A stretch of 64,000 nt of DNA from Cricetomys ansorgei (Eukaryota > Chordata > Mammalia > Rodentia > Nesomyidae), in NCBI GenBank assembly GCA_026225945.1, contig JAMJFZ010000692.1, positions 62,001-126,000 of the forward strand, given 5' to 3'. Shown one piece after another: positions 23,893 to 36,754 of this stretch (positions are counted from its first letter, which is position 1; every line of letters starts with the position of its first letter). The notes beneath the pieces were generated by a model. It saw only the letters and a program-made list of their open reading frames with translations, was not told where the DNA came from and made no database searches. A program made the position numbers and the translations under genes.

Positions 23893-25084
23893 GTAAGTTT
23901 CTTTTCATTTATTACTTTTCCAAAATGGGCATTCGTGTACTAGAGGAAGTGTTGGTTCAAACACATGCCCTATTTTGATTTTCCCTGTCTACCACCCCTA
24001 GATGTCTTCTGTAAATTGTCTGCTTATTAACTCGTCTAATTCTATCAAAAGGGAAGATGACTAGGGATTTCATTCATTCAACTTCCCATGTCTGACACTG
24101 GACATTTACCCAGCTTCTCTATCATGTCATGAGTCCTTGAAATACGAATGTTTTCAATGTTAGCTCTGCTGGAGAAGGATAATATAATAAAATGATTTCT
24201 AGAAGTCTAGCTGTGCTCGTATAGAAAAGGATGATGCCATTGTTATTGGTAAGCACGGATTTCCTCACTGGAGGCTGGAGAGACCAGTGTGGCCTGTGTC
24301 AGCTGCTGCTGCAGACATTGGAGCATGATGTTAGCATCACACTCTGGGACTTGCTCTCTCCTTTATTAATGCATTCACCTGTGATTTTGTGTATGTTTGT
24401 CTTCTATTATTTCATCTCTTTAAATTATATCAAATTTACATGTTTCCTTAAAGTTTGCAATAAGTATTTTCTGATTATAATGAATGTGTTCATTGCACAC
24501 ATTGATGGGCATGAAGACCTTGATGGGGTGCTTTTTTGGGCAGTCTCTGCTGTTCACATTTGAGGAGTACTATTGGACAAGTTTGCTTTATATTTCTTTG
24601 GTATTCATTAAGTAAATTGGCATTTGTCAGTGTATGAAGTTAGTCAGGAGTATTTTATCTTAGGAAGACATTCCTAAAGCTGAGGGACCCACACAAATAC
24701 ATATATATCAATTCCAGAGCGAGGGAAAAGGAATATGTGTTATTTGAATTTAGAAAGAAGTTTGGAGAAAATGTTTCCATATTACTAAAAATGTACACAG
24801 GTGTTCTGAGGCATGACTGTCAAGGTGGCAGTATTGCGTCTTTACTAAATGTGCTTGTGGAGTAAGGCAGTAACTCAGAGACAGAGAGTGAGAGAAAATG
24901 TTTCATGGAGAAAATCACCTGATGTTAACGCTCTCTTAAGAGAGGTAGCCCTAAATTGGTGAATCAAAGATAGCCACAATCACAGAGTGTACTATCTAGA
25001 TGAAATACACCATGGCAGATTTGATCGGACTCAGGTGTCATATTTGCCTTTAAGGGAGAATACAAAGTTGTCTTCCATGGTGCA

Positions 25085-26065
25085 AAGCTGGAGGAAATGG
25101 GTCCCAGGGGCAGGCAAATCATCAGAGAACATCCCCCATACACTGTAGCCTGCATGTTCTCTGCAAGAACCCCAATCCAGACAACCACATATCAGATCTA
25201 GGCTCCCTGTCTTCCACTTCACGGTCTGAAGGACCCCATGACTGATGGTTCCTCGACTCAGTGGGGACTGCTCTCCAGATGTCCCCAAATGGTCCAATTC
25301 CTGAAATGCCTCTCCCCATCCCTCTTCTGTGAGTTTCTCAGAGCTCTGATTGATGTTTGACCCTGGGCCTCTGAATCTGCTCCCATCAGCTGCTGGAAGA
25401 AGCCTCTCTGATAGAGATTGGACTAGGTACTGATGATCTATGAGAACAGGCTATCGTTAGACATAGTCTTCTGACTCTCCATCTCTAGTTCCTGGTCTAT
25501 CCTTTAGGATCAGGCACGGGTTCTCTCTTTGGCATGCAGTTCTTCTTCCTGTGCAGTGTCCCAGTGGGTCCTATTGGAAGGATGGGTTATAGGTCAATTG
25601 TTTAGTTGCTTGTGGAGTGTCCCAACCCCTCCCTGGGAGCCTGGGAGGCTACAGGAAAGTCCTGTCCAGGTTCACCATCCCCCATTGCTTGAGGCCCTCA
25701 CCAAGGTTTCCATCATGAGCTCCAGGGACTTTCCACTTTGTTTGGGCTCCAAACTCCCTGGAATGTCCTCCAGTTCCAGATGTCCCCACATATCCTCCCT
25801 CCAGGCCTCTGTCCACACCTGGCCTCCCCTCCCGACCCCCGACCCACCCACATCATCTGTTCCATGTCTCCCTACACACCAGCGCATTACCCAGGTCACA
25901 AGTGAGCCCCTCCATGATGTTCAGTCTCTGGGTCTCTGGATTGCAGAGCCTTTGTCCTTTGCTTAAAGGTTAATAACCTCTTATTAATGAGGACATACAA
26001 ATTTGTCTGTCTGGGACTGGGTCATCTCACTCAGAATCATTTTTTCTAGTTCCATTTATTTGCCA
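25085..26065 (-). mobile_element. truncated antisense L1 in intron 1 of copy C
   Basis: Same L1 as in copy B but missing its 3' end and the adjacent intron. 'ttccatggtgca' at about 25072-25084 joins directly to 'agctggaggaaatgggtccc', which in B are about 1.3 kb apart (7770 to 9090). Confidence 0.6.
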
Positions 26066-28249
26066 GAGAAATTCACTGTTGTTTGAAAATGTTTTATCTA
26101 AAATATGTTAATATTTTAATTTTTATTTAAAACTTGATTAAAATAATTGTTCAATATGCTTTAGAAATGTTTTACTATGTGATATTTGCTTTAAATGCTT
26201 TGATACTTCATGTGGAAGGATTATAGAAAATGAACTTTCACTTCTTTAAGTCTATCAAGCTTTTTTAAAATTCTTCTATCTTGACATGTATCCACAATCA
26301 ACAAATAAAGGAAAAATGTTAATTATGCTACAGCATACTCCTTGAGGAGCAACTCAGACTCACGGGGATTTGATTTTCTCTGAAAAATCAAAGGATTATG
26401 CATATGTCAAATTGTAAAGTGATTCTCCTTCATTAATGTTAGTTGGAAAACTAAAATGTTTGCTGCGTCACGTCTGCTCCTGAGTGTAAATGATGTGATG
26501 CAGACACCCTAGAAATCTATGCAGGATGATTCTCAGTTCCCATCCTTTCCTATGGACAAGTAGGCAGACTGGTGCCATCGTGACCTTACTGAAATTTTCA
26601 CAATTATTTCTCAAAAATACATAATAGAAAAGCAGTGTTCCGGGAACTGTTTTCACTAACATTTTAGATTTTCACATGTCATCCGACATCTTATTAGAAA
26701 ATGGGCTCAGCTCTGGGCCTTCTAGCTACAGTGGTTAGACAAGCACCAACCAGGCCGAGTTTTGTCAGTGACCGGCTGTGAAGCAGCCTCATTTACAATT
26801 TATCTGGTTTTTGTCAGGGCTAAGAAAACAGGGAGCAGCCAAACTCCACTCTCAGGGTGAGAATTCCGGGGTTCCAAGCAAGCTTCGGTTCCATGCTATC
26901 AGGACCTGTTAACATAAAAACTAAACCTTGGTTTGCTATCCTATAATTTTTTGCCACAGTTCCACCAGTGTATAATGAGGAATATTGCTAGTGCAGATCA
27001 AACAGTTTGTAGCTGATTGATCCTGTTATCACTTTCCACACTTGGTGGCATGCTTATCAACTCCAGCACGATGAGCACTGGTCAATAAGGGGAAACTTTG
27101 AGCTCGGCAACAGAATGAATTCTCCATGTTCAAAGCTACAACTGAGTGCTGCCTTCAGTAATTTAGGTGTGACTGTGGAGTGTGGCCGATAACACTGGCA
27201 ATAGCTGGAATTTGGCAGGGAGTCCACGCAGCCCTTCGCCCAACAGCACAAGATGCTACTTATTACATTTACTGGGGTTTGTTCTGGGCAGCATGTCTGG
27301 TTGAGGAACATTCTCTGCTTATCTCTGGGGACTCTGACTGAAATTTTTCTCACATGTGTGTATGTTTTAAGAAGCTTCTACAATAAGACTCATGTGACTT
27401 TTCCCCATAGGCACCCATTACCCCGCCTGCCCTTCTTGGTTCCCAGCCTCCTCTGTTCTAATTCCTCTTTTATCCTGTAGCAGCACACCTACTTAGTTAG
27501 TCAGCAAGAGGAGGAGGAGGAGCTTTCATAGGTGCAAACCCTGCCAGACCCAGCAGGGGAACCACTATCACAGCAAGACCATCCTGGACAGGGGAACCCA
27601 CACTGTTCATCTCATGGGGATTAACTGACCCTAAGCTCCTCAGGTGTTCTATTGGTGGCATGGGCAGTTCATGAGCAGTCAAATATCATTTATAAAATCT
27701 GGGCTCCTATGTCTGGATGTCTTCACCCACTCCACAGCAGCAGATGGGACCTCCTGTCTGTGGAGACCTCCACCTCTTGCATGCCCCTCTATACTTATCC
27801 CCACACCCCTCAGTGATCCATTGCTGAGACTCTGTGGACAGCTCCTAATGAAGAGAGCTCCACCTCAGCCCAGCCACCTTGCCATGCACAATCCTCCCAC
27901 AGGTGCCTAGCAGTAAAGCTGCTTGAGACAGCTGCCATGAACTGTTTCATGGTGGACATGGCAGGCAGCCTGGGGAGCAGGCAGGTCAGGTCAGAGCATG
28001 AGGAAAACCAAGTTCACTATTGGGCAGGCTGCCTGCTCCAGGTTCCAGGCTCAAAATGGCACCTCACCGTTTCTGCCAGGGAGAAAAGCTGACTATCCCC
28101 AGCAGCCTAGCCCCTCCTGCTCTTAGCTCCCCTTCAGAGCTGCTGCTTGCCTCCCTCAACAGGCTGCTGGGGATCCAGGGGAACTGGGCACCTCTTGTGC
28201 CCACCATGAAACCCAAATGGTGCTGAGAATCCCCGGGGACCCAACGTAT

Positions 28250-28860
28250 TCCCATTTGAAGGAGTCTGGTGCAGCAAGGCTGGGGAGCTCTGGACCTTGA
28301 GACCTGTATTGGAAAGCTCCCCCAGGGGACTGTCGGGAACCCCACTCTCATCAGGCTGCAGAGACCTCCGATCTGGCAGTGCAGCACAGAAGTGACCCCA
28401 ACTAATACAAATGGCCCTATGCTGGGCCCCTCAAACCTCTACACACTTGCAAAATAAGGGCAAAAAATCCCACCAATCATTGGCTACCCTGCATACCTGT
28501 GCCACCTCAGGGACACTACATAAAAAGCAGCCTTCTGGACTCTGTTCAGAGCAGGGAGGGCTGAAGCTTTGACTGCTGCCTTCCCCCCAAGTAGAGGCAG
28601 CCACAGAGAGAAGAAGCAAGAATACCTCAGCTGACCCAGGTGCAAGAAAAACACCTGAACTTAGCCAGGGATATTCCCTTCAGAGCTGCAGCACTGAGGA
28701 CACCTTCCCCACCTCAGAGCTGTGTGGTCCTGGCTTCCCGAATGTCAGGAGGCCCTTCCATTGGGGACACCTTCCACACCTCACAGCTGTATTGTCCTTG
28801 GGCTCTTGAATGCCAGGCCACTTTTCCATCTCTGTTCAAGGTCAATAAACCTTAACACTT
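28250..28860 (+). mobile_element. LTR-like cassette in intron 1 of copy C
   Basis: Matches the copy B cassette. The CCAAT motif is intact ('caccaatcattgg'), but the TATA box is changed to 'tacataaaa' (about 28516-28524). AATAAA at 28844-28849. Confidence 0.45.
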
Positions 28861-29577
28861 TGATGGAGAAAATTTCTTCACGTGTTATTCTATTAAAATA
28901 CAAATATAGGGAAATGATAGTGAACCTGGGCACACCATTATTTTAATTACTTGTTTTTTTGCTGGGGGAAATGAAAGCAGAGGGAGAAGAATTTGCAGAA
29001 GTCCATGGGCCAATTAGAATATGTTACACAATACAGGAAATAAACTGTGTTTAAACATGATGGGAGATACAGACCCTTTCAAATGGTTGATCTCTATATA
29101 GGATGCAGGAACACACATGCAAAATTTGACACATATATTTCACACAGATCACGTGTACACACTCCAAATATAAAAACATATTATCATAGAAAAGCCATTT
29201 GTTTTCAAGAGAACTTGAATGGACTGGGCGATTGTCTTTAATGAACACAATGTCACAGTAAACTGGTGGTTGATTCAAAAGCAGTTGTTTTTGATGGTTG
29301 CCCAGAACACTGGGAGACGTGAGGGTTTCTTCCTGAGATACGGACATAGTTAGACACAGACATAATGCAATTCTAGCCCTTTTCAAACTCTACATACTGA
29401 GAGATCCACACTCAGTATTTCCCACATGCTAATGACGTAACACTACATTCTATTCCATCTATTCATGGGAATGTAGTAACACAGGTGTTTTGAATGCATA
29501 AGCCATTGCACTAAGTTGTCACATATGTGTGGAGCTTTTCTTTCTCCCAAACCAATATTGGTCTATCTTCTATTCAG

Positions 29578-29869
29578 GTTGCACTTGAACACCTACCAAA
29601 GTATTTTGGCCATGCGCTTTGCCATTGAGGAGGTCAACAGCAATCCCCATCTATTACCCAATACTTCTTTGGGATTTGAGGCCCATGATATCCCCTTTGG
29701 TGAAAGGCGAGCTGTGGATAATCTCTTCCGTTGGTTCACAGGGAATGTGAATGCCACTCCTAATTACAGCTGTGCAAAAGAGAGCAAGTCAGCTGCAGTA
29801 CTTACAGGAACACCGTGGACAGTATCTGAACAGTTTGCGACACTGCTGGATATTTACAAGTTTCCACAG
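29578..29869 (+). CDS. V2R copy C exon 2
   Basis: Acceptor 'ttctattcag', donor gtgagg. Open, 292 bp. Encodes LAMRFAIEEVNSNPHLLPN and ends DIYKFPQ. Differs from B at several residues after GFEAHDIPFG (ERRAVD against EWRAMD). Confidence 0.88.
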
Positions 29870-30233
29870 GTGAGGGACAGTGCTGTGAGATAACGTAACT
29901 CAGTTTTCCTTTAGTGACATTTCAGGAGTGTGGGAAAATAAAAAGAAAGAGAATTGAATCACTCATCATTGAAAGGGAAAAGATGCACACAGTTGGTAAC
30001 AGCTCAGCATTAGTAGATTTTGCAATATGGGAATGTGGGGAAGAGGAATAGAGAGAACACTGGTGAGCCTTGTAGTGTTGGCACAATGATAAGAACACTA
30101 CAAGATGTTAATGTCTGATGTTAACATCACGATGAGTGGACTCCCACACTAACGGCATCCAATCACTGCTGTAGAAATAAGTTGTATATGACCCTATTCC
30201 TGCTCCTACTCTTTCTGATTGTTCTCCCTTCAG

Positions 30234-31037
30234 CTCTCCTTTGGTCCTTTTGATAGTATCCTGAGTGACCAAGGCCGGTTTCCATCACTGTACCAGGTGG
30301 CTGACAAGGACACATCACTGCCATCTGCAGTGGCTTCTTTGATGCTTCATTTCCAGTGGACCTGGGTGGGGCTGTTCATTACAGAGGATGACAAGAGCAC
30401 TCAGATTCTATCAGACTTGAGAAGAGAGATGGATAGAAATGGAGTCTGTGCAGCATTTGTAGAAACGATATCAATCAACAAGGGTATACATCTGTCTAAC
30501 TACTGGAAAAAACATGTGCAGGTCCTGGATTCATCAGCAAATGTGATAGTTGTTTATTTGGACGCTGATTCTCAAACACTCTTCCTAAGAAATATATATG
30601 CACAGACTTTCGTGTGGAAAGTCTGGGTCCTGAACTCACAATTGGCTGTTTTTGATTATGACGACTATTTCATGTTAGATTCCTTGCATGGCGCTCTCAT
30701 TTTTTCACATCTTCATGGAGAGATTGTTAATTTTACAGACTTTATTCAGGCAGCCAACCTTTCAAAATACCCAGAAGATGTTTTTCTGCATGTGTTGTGG
30801 ACATTGTTCTTCAACTGTTCCTTTTCAGAGAAGGATTGTAAAATTGTGGATAGCTGTCAGCCAAACGGATCCTTGGGAACCATGCCTGGGAACATTGACA
30901 AGGAAACTAGTGAGGAAAGTCGCAATGTGTACAACGCTGTGTACGCTGTGGCCCACAGCCTGCATGAGATGATTCTCAGTCAAGTTCAAAGTCAACCTAG
31001 CGGGAAAGGGAAGGAGACCGTGTTCTTCCCCTGGCAG
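30234..31037 (+). CDS. V2R copy C exon 3
   Basis: 804 bp, phase 0 to phase 0, fully open. LSFGPFDSILSDQ opens it and FFPWQ closes it at a CAG/gtaatg donor. The middle third (about 30545-30905) differs most from the other copies, while both ends are nearly identical to them. Confidence 0.9.
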
Positions 31038-31685
31038 GTAATGTTCAGAAAGGAACTGAGGCTGGCAAACAAAATTTGCAATGTTTTTACCAAAAAAATC
31101 TCAACTGAGGCAGTACATGTTCCCCTGCCTGGGGACTGATGGAAACCATGCTGTCACAATCTGATGTGTGGGACGCCTGGGAAGATAAATTCTACTTTGT
31201 TTGATTAAAAACAAACTGTAAATCTTCACATGGTAAAAGGTCCAATATAAAAAATCATTATCCACAGACATTTCTCACTCCACAAGTGTCCCGCCCTAAA
31301 ATGCTGTGGGTGCTTCTGCAGTGATCATGTTAGTAATAATCTCTCACGTTCACTCTTTAAACAAACACACATCCATTTTATACAGTGAAGCAATACTACT
31401 TTGAAATTATCATTGGATATGTCTATCTTGTGAAGGAAGTTGGGTTGTTTCAGTGCACACTGATCAGTAGCAGTGCTTGTTTGTAAGTTCTGTGTAGACA
31501 ATGATTAATATTTTAGAAACATGATGAAACGTAATCTATGATCCTAAGCTTACATTGCTGAAGGTTTGATGGGTGTGTAAATTGCTTTCTAACCTCAGGG
31601 ATCAAAGTCATTGCGACACTTTCCCTAATTCTAGCACTCATGACCACTCTGAGGTCTTGATCACAGGATCTCACATCTCTTTTAG

Positions 31686-31912
31686 CTTCACCCTTTCCTG
31701 AAGAACGCACAACTGACCAATCCCGCTGGTGACTGTCTGTTCTTGATCTGAAAAGAAAACCAGAGGCACAGTATGACATTATCAACTTTTGGAATTTCCC
31801 AAAGGGTCTTCAACTATATGTGACAGTTGGAACTTTTTCCCCAAACACACTGCAAGGGCGCCAGCTGTCCTTGTCTGACAACCTGATCCAGTGGGCCACA
31901 GGATTCACAGAG
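31686..31912 (+). pseudogene. V2R copy C exon 4, frameshifted
   Basis: Opens LHPFLKNAQLTNPAGD. One base is missing between 31734 and 31750 relative to B and D, and TGA follows at 31749-31751. After the lesion the third frame is open to the gtgggt donor and still reads IINFWNFP-like sequence. The exon differs from B and D at many positions, unlike the B/D pair. Confidence 0.85.
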
Positions 31913-32124
31913 GTGGGTTGCATCTGATCTCAATGCATTCACCTGTATGTAAATATCACAACTTAGGTTTCTAGGCATCATCATCATCTCCATGGTGCTC
32001 CTGCGACCTATCTAAATACCCAGAGGGAAAATAAATGTAATCAATTGTCCTGTTGGCTTATACTCATGGTTGACTTATTTATTTTCAAAACTGTTCATTC
32101 ATGAATATAGTAGCTATTTCAGTA

Positions 32125-32510
32125 TGCTCTCCTGGGTATTTTTATGTCAACTTGGCACAATCTAGAGTCAACTGCAAACAGGAAATTTCAATTGTGATTT
32201 AGCCCTCACCAGGTCCACAACTGTTTGTGCCTCTGGTGCATTTCCCTGATTGATTAAATGGAGGGGGACTAGCTGATGCTGGCAGGTGATGCCAGCCCTG
32301 GGCAAGTGGTACTGGGAACTAAAGAATCAGGCTTAGAAAGACATAAAGAGAAAGCCAATAAAAACACTTCTCCATGGCCTCTGACAGTAACTGCATCCAG
32401 GATCTGCCTTGAGTTCCTGCCCTGAGACATGGATGGCGCATTGTGGATCATAGGATGACTATTAACTTTACTCCTCTTGTTGAATTTTCTCATTTTTTCA
32501 TGAAAGCAAG
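32125..32510 (+). mobile_element. URR1-like DNA transposon fragment in intron 4 of copy C
   Basis: Homologous to 16136-16510, with 'tgtcaacttggcacaatcta' at its start and 'catggcctctgacagtaact' within. Ends approximate. Confidence 0.55.
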
Positions 32511-33344
32511 AGAAACCTTAAGTAAGACAGCATATAATCTTCCAATGACACAAACCTAACACAAGACAAGATTTACTTGATCCTGTGCTTTGAAAATCTG
32601 AGTCCATGGAAAGTTGATTGTTTATGTTCAGGCCTCTGACGAGGAAGAACTTCATGTTGCAACTGAGTAGATGTGTTAATTATTTGCTTAGCTGCAGGAA
32701 AAGAAAAATAATACCTTGCAAAAGAAATGTCAGGCAAGGTTCCTTGTCTCCGACTTTGAGAGAGCGTTCCTCCACTGCAGGAAGCCCTACTTTCAGGAGA
32801 CCTAGACAGCAGGTCACACTGCCTCAGCAGTCAGAGAGCAGAGAGCGATGAATGCTTCTGTTCCTCTTCTTTCCGACTGTTCATTTCCCTGGAACCACAC
32901 CCAATAAATTGGAGTTTCCCAATAAGGGAGGGTCGTCCTCACTCAAGTGCCCTAATATAGAAACTGTCTTACACTGATGCTAACAGATTTGTTTCTGTTG
33001 TGATTTGAACCCCATCAAGTTGACAGGATTAAGAATCACCATGAAATCAAATCGCCTCTGCTCAGTAGCCAAAACCCATGGAAGAATGGGTGGAAATTCC
33101 AAAAAGGCCCTTCGTGGACACATTAGCAAAGACCAATCCTTCCTTCTTTACCTCACCACATAGTCTTTTCAAAATTTTAAAACACAGTCTTTGTCTTAGG
33201 TCCAGTCGTGATCCACATGAACCTCTGTATTATGTGCCCTAGTAGTAAGGACATATCTTCATTTAAAGATATTAGAATTAGAAAATAAATTGTTCTATGC
33301 TTAAGAACAATTGACCTATTGGAGATTCATTTCACTACTCTCAG

Positions 33345-33468
33345 ATTCCTCGGTCTGTGTGCAGTGAGAGCTGTCTCCCAGGATTCCGGAAAACCTCCCA
33401 GGAGGGCAAGGCTTCCTGTTGCTTTGACTGCACTCCTTGCCCAGAGAATGAGATTTCCAATGAGACAG
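33345..33468 (+). CDS. V2R copy C exon 5
   Basis: 124 bp, open, six linker cysteines intact (SVCSESC, CCFDCTPCPEN). Donor gtaagt. Confidence 0.88.
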
Positions 33469-34079
33469 GTAAGTGTCAATCATGCTGAAATTGTTCCCAG
33501 CTGTCCACGTCTGCAGTATCTAAGTAAATGTAAAACATCTGTAAAAGAACTACACAGACAGGCTACTTCCATCCAGCTGTTACTAAATCACAGGTCATTG
33601 TTCACTGCATCACCCCATGACACAGTATAGTCTTGTCTTGAGAGGGAATGCCAAGCTTACTTTATGTTCTTGGTCCATGCTGGGCATGGCTGCCCAGCCG
33701 TACACACAGATAGTCAGTCTTCCCATCCAGAGTGCTATGCTTCATTACACAGTGGACACTGACATGGACCACACTGAGAACTGATTCAGGTTTCTCCTGT
33801 GTTTTCTTATAATGCTTTATAAGTGTAACAGAAAATACATTGTACTATAGAATAAAGATTTGAGATCAGTAAGAAGCAATCAAATGTTGACATTAACGGG
33901 TGAAAAAGGAGAAAAAGAAATATGTGAGTTTAGAATGATTCTCTAGAAAATGCACCTATGTTTGTACCTGATACAAAATGAACTGGTTCAGATCAGAGGG
34001 AAATTAGCGTGTGCTGGGAAGTGGCTTAGGGTGAAAGAGAAGCTGAGCATGTTCTAATGAGCAAATTCATTTCTACCAG

Positions 34080-35002
34080 GTATGGATCAGTGTGTGAAGT
34101 GTCCAGAAAGTCACTATGCAAACACAGAGAAGAACCACTGCCTCCAGAAATCTGTGACATTTCTGACCTACAGTGACCCCTTAGGGAAGGCTCTCTCGTC
34201 CATGTCACTGGGATTCTCCTCCCTCACCATGGTTGTGCTCATGATTTTTCTGAGGCACAGAGACATGCCCATTGTCAAGGCCAATAATCGGTCTCTCAGT
34301 TACATCTTGCTCATCACCCTCACCTTCTGTTTCCTCTGTCCTTTAATATACATTGGTCGTCCTAACACAGCCACCTGTATCCTGCAGCAGAACACATTTG
34401 GGCTTCTGTTCACTGTGGCTCTCTCCACTGTGTTGGCCAAAACTCTGACTGTAGTCATGGCCTTCAGAGCCACTGCTCTAAGAAGCATGATGAGGTGGAT
34501 AATGATATCAAGAGTTTCTAACAAAATCATCCCTCTCTGCACCATGATCCAGATCCTACTCTCTGGAATGTGGCTGGCAAACTCTCCTCCCTTCCTCGAC
34601 ACAGATGCTCACTCTGAACAGGGACACACCATCATCGTGTGCAACAAGGGCTCTGCTCTTGCCTTCCACTCTGTCCTGGGATACCTGGGACTCCTGGCCC
34701 TAGGGAGCTACACTATGGCTTTTCTGTCCAGGAATCTGCCTGACACCTTCAATGAAGCCAAGTTCCTGGCTTTCATCATGCTGGTGTTCTGCAGTGTCTG
34801 GGTCACCTTCCTCCCTGTCTACCACAGCACCAAGGGGAAGGTCATGGTGGCTCTGGAAGTCTTCTCCATCTTGGCTTCCAGTGCAGGCCTCCTGGGCCTC
34901 ATCTTTGCCCCAAAGTGCTACATCATTTTATTGAGGCCAGATTTGAATTCAACTCATTGCATCAGGATCAAAACAATGTCTAGAAGAAAAAAATTCCCCT
35001 GA
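34080..35002 (+). CDS. V2R copy C exon 6 (seven-transmembrane domain)
   Basis: Acceptor 'ttctaccag', TGA stop at 35000-35002. Seven helices are present. It is the most divergent of the four exon 6 copies, with private changes such as RHRDMPIV, RWIMISRVSNK, AHSEQGHTIIVC and a C-terminus ending MSRRKKFP. Confidence 0.9.
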
Positions 35003-36480
35003 AACTCAGCTCATATGTTACTTAAAATAAATAGATACCTTGAATTTCTTTTGCACCAGTTGAGCAGTTATGCTAGGCTATCATTTGACATTTGATGGCA
35101 TGAATTACTGGTATTTCTAATTACTTTAGTCTCATTTCATTGTGTAGCCATCAGACTTTTAAATTTTCAAATACATGCTGCATTTCGTGTCCTCTCACTA
35201 CACAAGCTGTTCCTATTACATAACAACTAATTTGATCATGAAAGGCAAATGTGCACAGACTTCCTCTGGATTGCTCCTGTATTTTCCTGAACTGAAAACT
35301 CATTTCTAATAAAGATTCGTTTTATCTATCAATCAGTGGAGACTCACAGATTCCAGGCTCACATATGCCATCGATAAGGTTTTCAAACTCACTCTATATC
35401 TTTGCTTTCAGACATATGAAATGTGCGCCAATATATCCATTCTATTCCAAAACTTTAAGACATTTCAGTAATGGAGGAGCTTCTTACATTGGTGCTCTTC
35501 CTGTGGATGAATCTAAATCACTGTAATTTACTCCGTGCTCCGTGAAGACCTTGGGCAGTGTGCAGGCTGTGGGTGAGGTGTGCACAGGTCTCCATCTGCA
35601 TGAGCACAGACAGGGTTCTGCGTGTGCCCTGTGTAAACCTCAGCAGAGCGTCTACTCGGCGACACACTGTGCGTGAGGAAAACTAAACACAGTAGCGTTT
35701 CATTGTCTTTAAAAGTGAAAAGAAGTTCGATGCTTTGAGAGAAGCATTTCTTAAGACACAGCTAAAGCATTAAAATGAACGTGTCGTGCATGGGTAGAAA
35801 GACTGTAACCTGGGACCCTAGAGCAGAAATTAAAATCCAGTGCGAGAAACACATTTCTCCACATGTCTCGCTGCGTGTGGGGTCCGTAAGGTCACCACAC
35901 TCTGCATGCTGTAGTCGAGAGGGTTGACCCCGCCCCCTGAATCCTGTTCCTGGCAATGATGGCCCCCAACTACCATTCCTACAGCACTTTCTCCTTGATG
36001 GATCAATAGCCACACTTTATAAAAGACTAACCAATAAGATCACTTCCAGGGGTTGCCTTTCACAGCCAAGGACTCCTGCCCTGTTCGTCAAGTGGCAGAC
36101 AGCTACTGAGATCCATCAAATGTGTCCTGACCAAGCGAGGGTTTGGGTCAACAGACACATGATCTAGGCTCTTCTATCCCTCACTCTGCGTCCTGTAATT
36201 TCTTCTCCTGTGTGTAATCTCTCATTGTTGGGAGATCTGGAAGCAAGGACTCAACTTCCTAGATCTAGACACTAAAGGGACCCAGGAGAGTGGACATTCC
36301 TGGGAGCTATGAGTTACAGTGGGAACACACTAAATATTTACAGGTCACCAATCCCTACAGTGTCAGTTTCAAATACTGGCATATCTAAGAGGCTCTCTTG
36401 CGTAGTGTGCATAAAATTGATTCAATAAAAATGTGGATTCTACCTAACCATTCTCAGAACTCACTATTCTTGCTAGAAAT
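35003..36480. other. unique 3' flank of copy C
   Basis: Not homologous to the L1-rich flanks of A, B and D. No coding exon is recognised. It contains a 'ccacactttataaaagacta' TATA-like string near 36011 whose role is unknown. Confidence 0.4.
35026..35031 (+). promoter_or_regulatory. candidate polyadenylation signal of copy C
   Basis: AATAAA 24 bp after the stop; a second AATAAA is at 35308-35313 ('tctaataaag'). Copies A, B and D have no AATAAA in the same place because their flank is L1-derived. The second site is the more plausible 3' end by spacing. Confidence 0.35.
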
Positions 36481-36489
36481 GGGGGGAAA

Positions 36490-36710
36490 GACCAGGTTCT
36501 TCGTGTTAGTTCAGTGGGTAAAGGCATTAGCTACTGCACATGAAGTCATAAGATATACCTCTGGGAAACCATAGGGCAGAAAAAAGTGAACCAACTCTTA
36601 CTGAGCATCCTCCAATATTTGCACATGCATGTCTTGGCAATCATGCCTGCATACACACATGTGTGTGCATATGCATACACACACACACACACATACACAC
36701 ACATACCTGT
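36490..36710 (+). mobile_element. degenerate B3-like SINE with (CA)n tail
   Basis: 'ttagttcagtgggtaaaggc' resembles the tRNA-like head, followed by 'gtgaaccaactcttactgag' and 'cacatgcatgtcttggcaat', in the order seen in B2/B3 SINEs. It ends in a CA-rich tail (36675-36704). Confidence 0.55.
36675..36704 (+). repeat. (CA)n microsatellite
   Basis: Near-perfect CA dinucleotide run interrupted by AT steps, at the tail of the B3-like SINE. Confidence 0.85.
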
Positions 36711-36744
36711 AAATGTATAAATATACGAATAGACTGATAAACTC

Positions 36745-36754
36745 TATATAAAAG
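36745..36754 (+). promoter_or_regulatory. candidate TATA box upstream of copy D
   Basis: 'tatataaaag' in the block conserved with copies B and C, 725 bp before the exon 1 ATG. Function unproven. Confidence 0.22.

Larger units (their letters stand above)
23678..35002 (+). pseudogene. V2R copy C, six-exon receptor with a frameshift in exon 4
   Basis: Exons at 23678-23892, 29578-29869, 30234-31037, 31686-31912, 33345-33468 and 34080-35002 are all flanked by GT-AG. Exons 1, 2, 3, 5 and 6 are fully open and of standard length. Exon 4 is 227 bp instead of 228. The segment after AGD has one base fewer than in B and D, and the frame meets TGA at 31749-31751. A translated product would contain most of the Venus-flytrap domain but no linker or helices. 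Because several substitutions surround the deletion, it looks like true decay rather than a homopolymer read error. This copy is otherwise the best preserved in the window and is the only one with a distinct 3' flank carrying AATAAA close to the stop. Confidence 0.85.
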
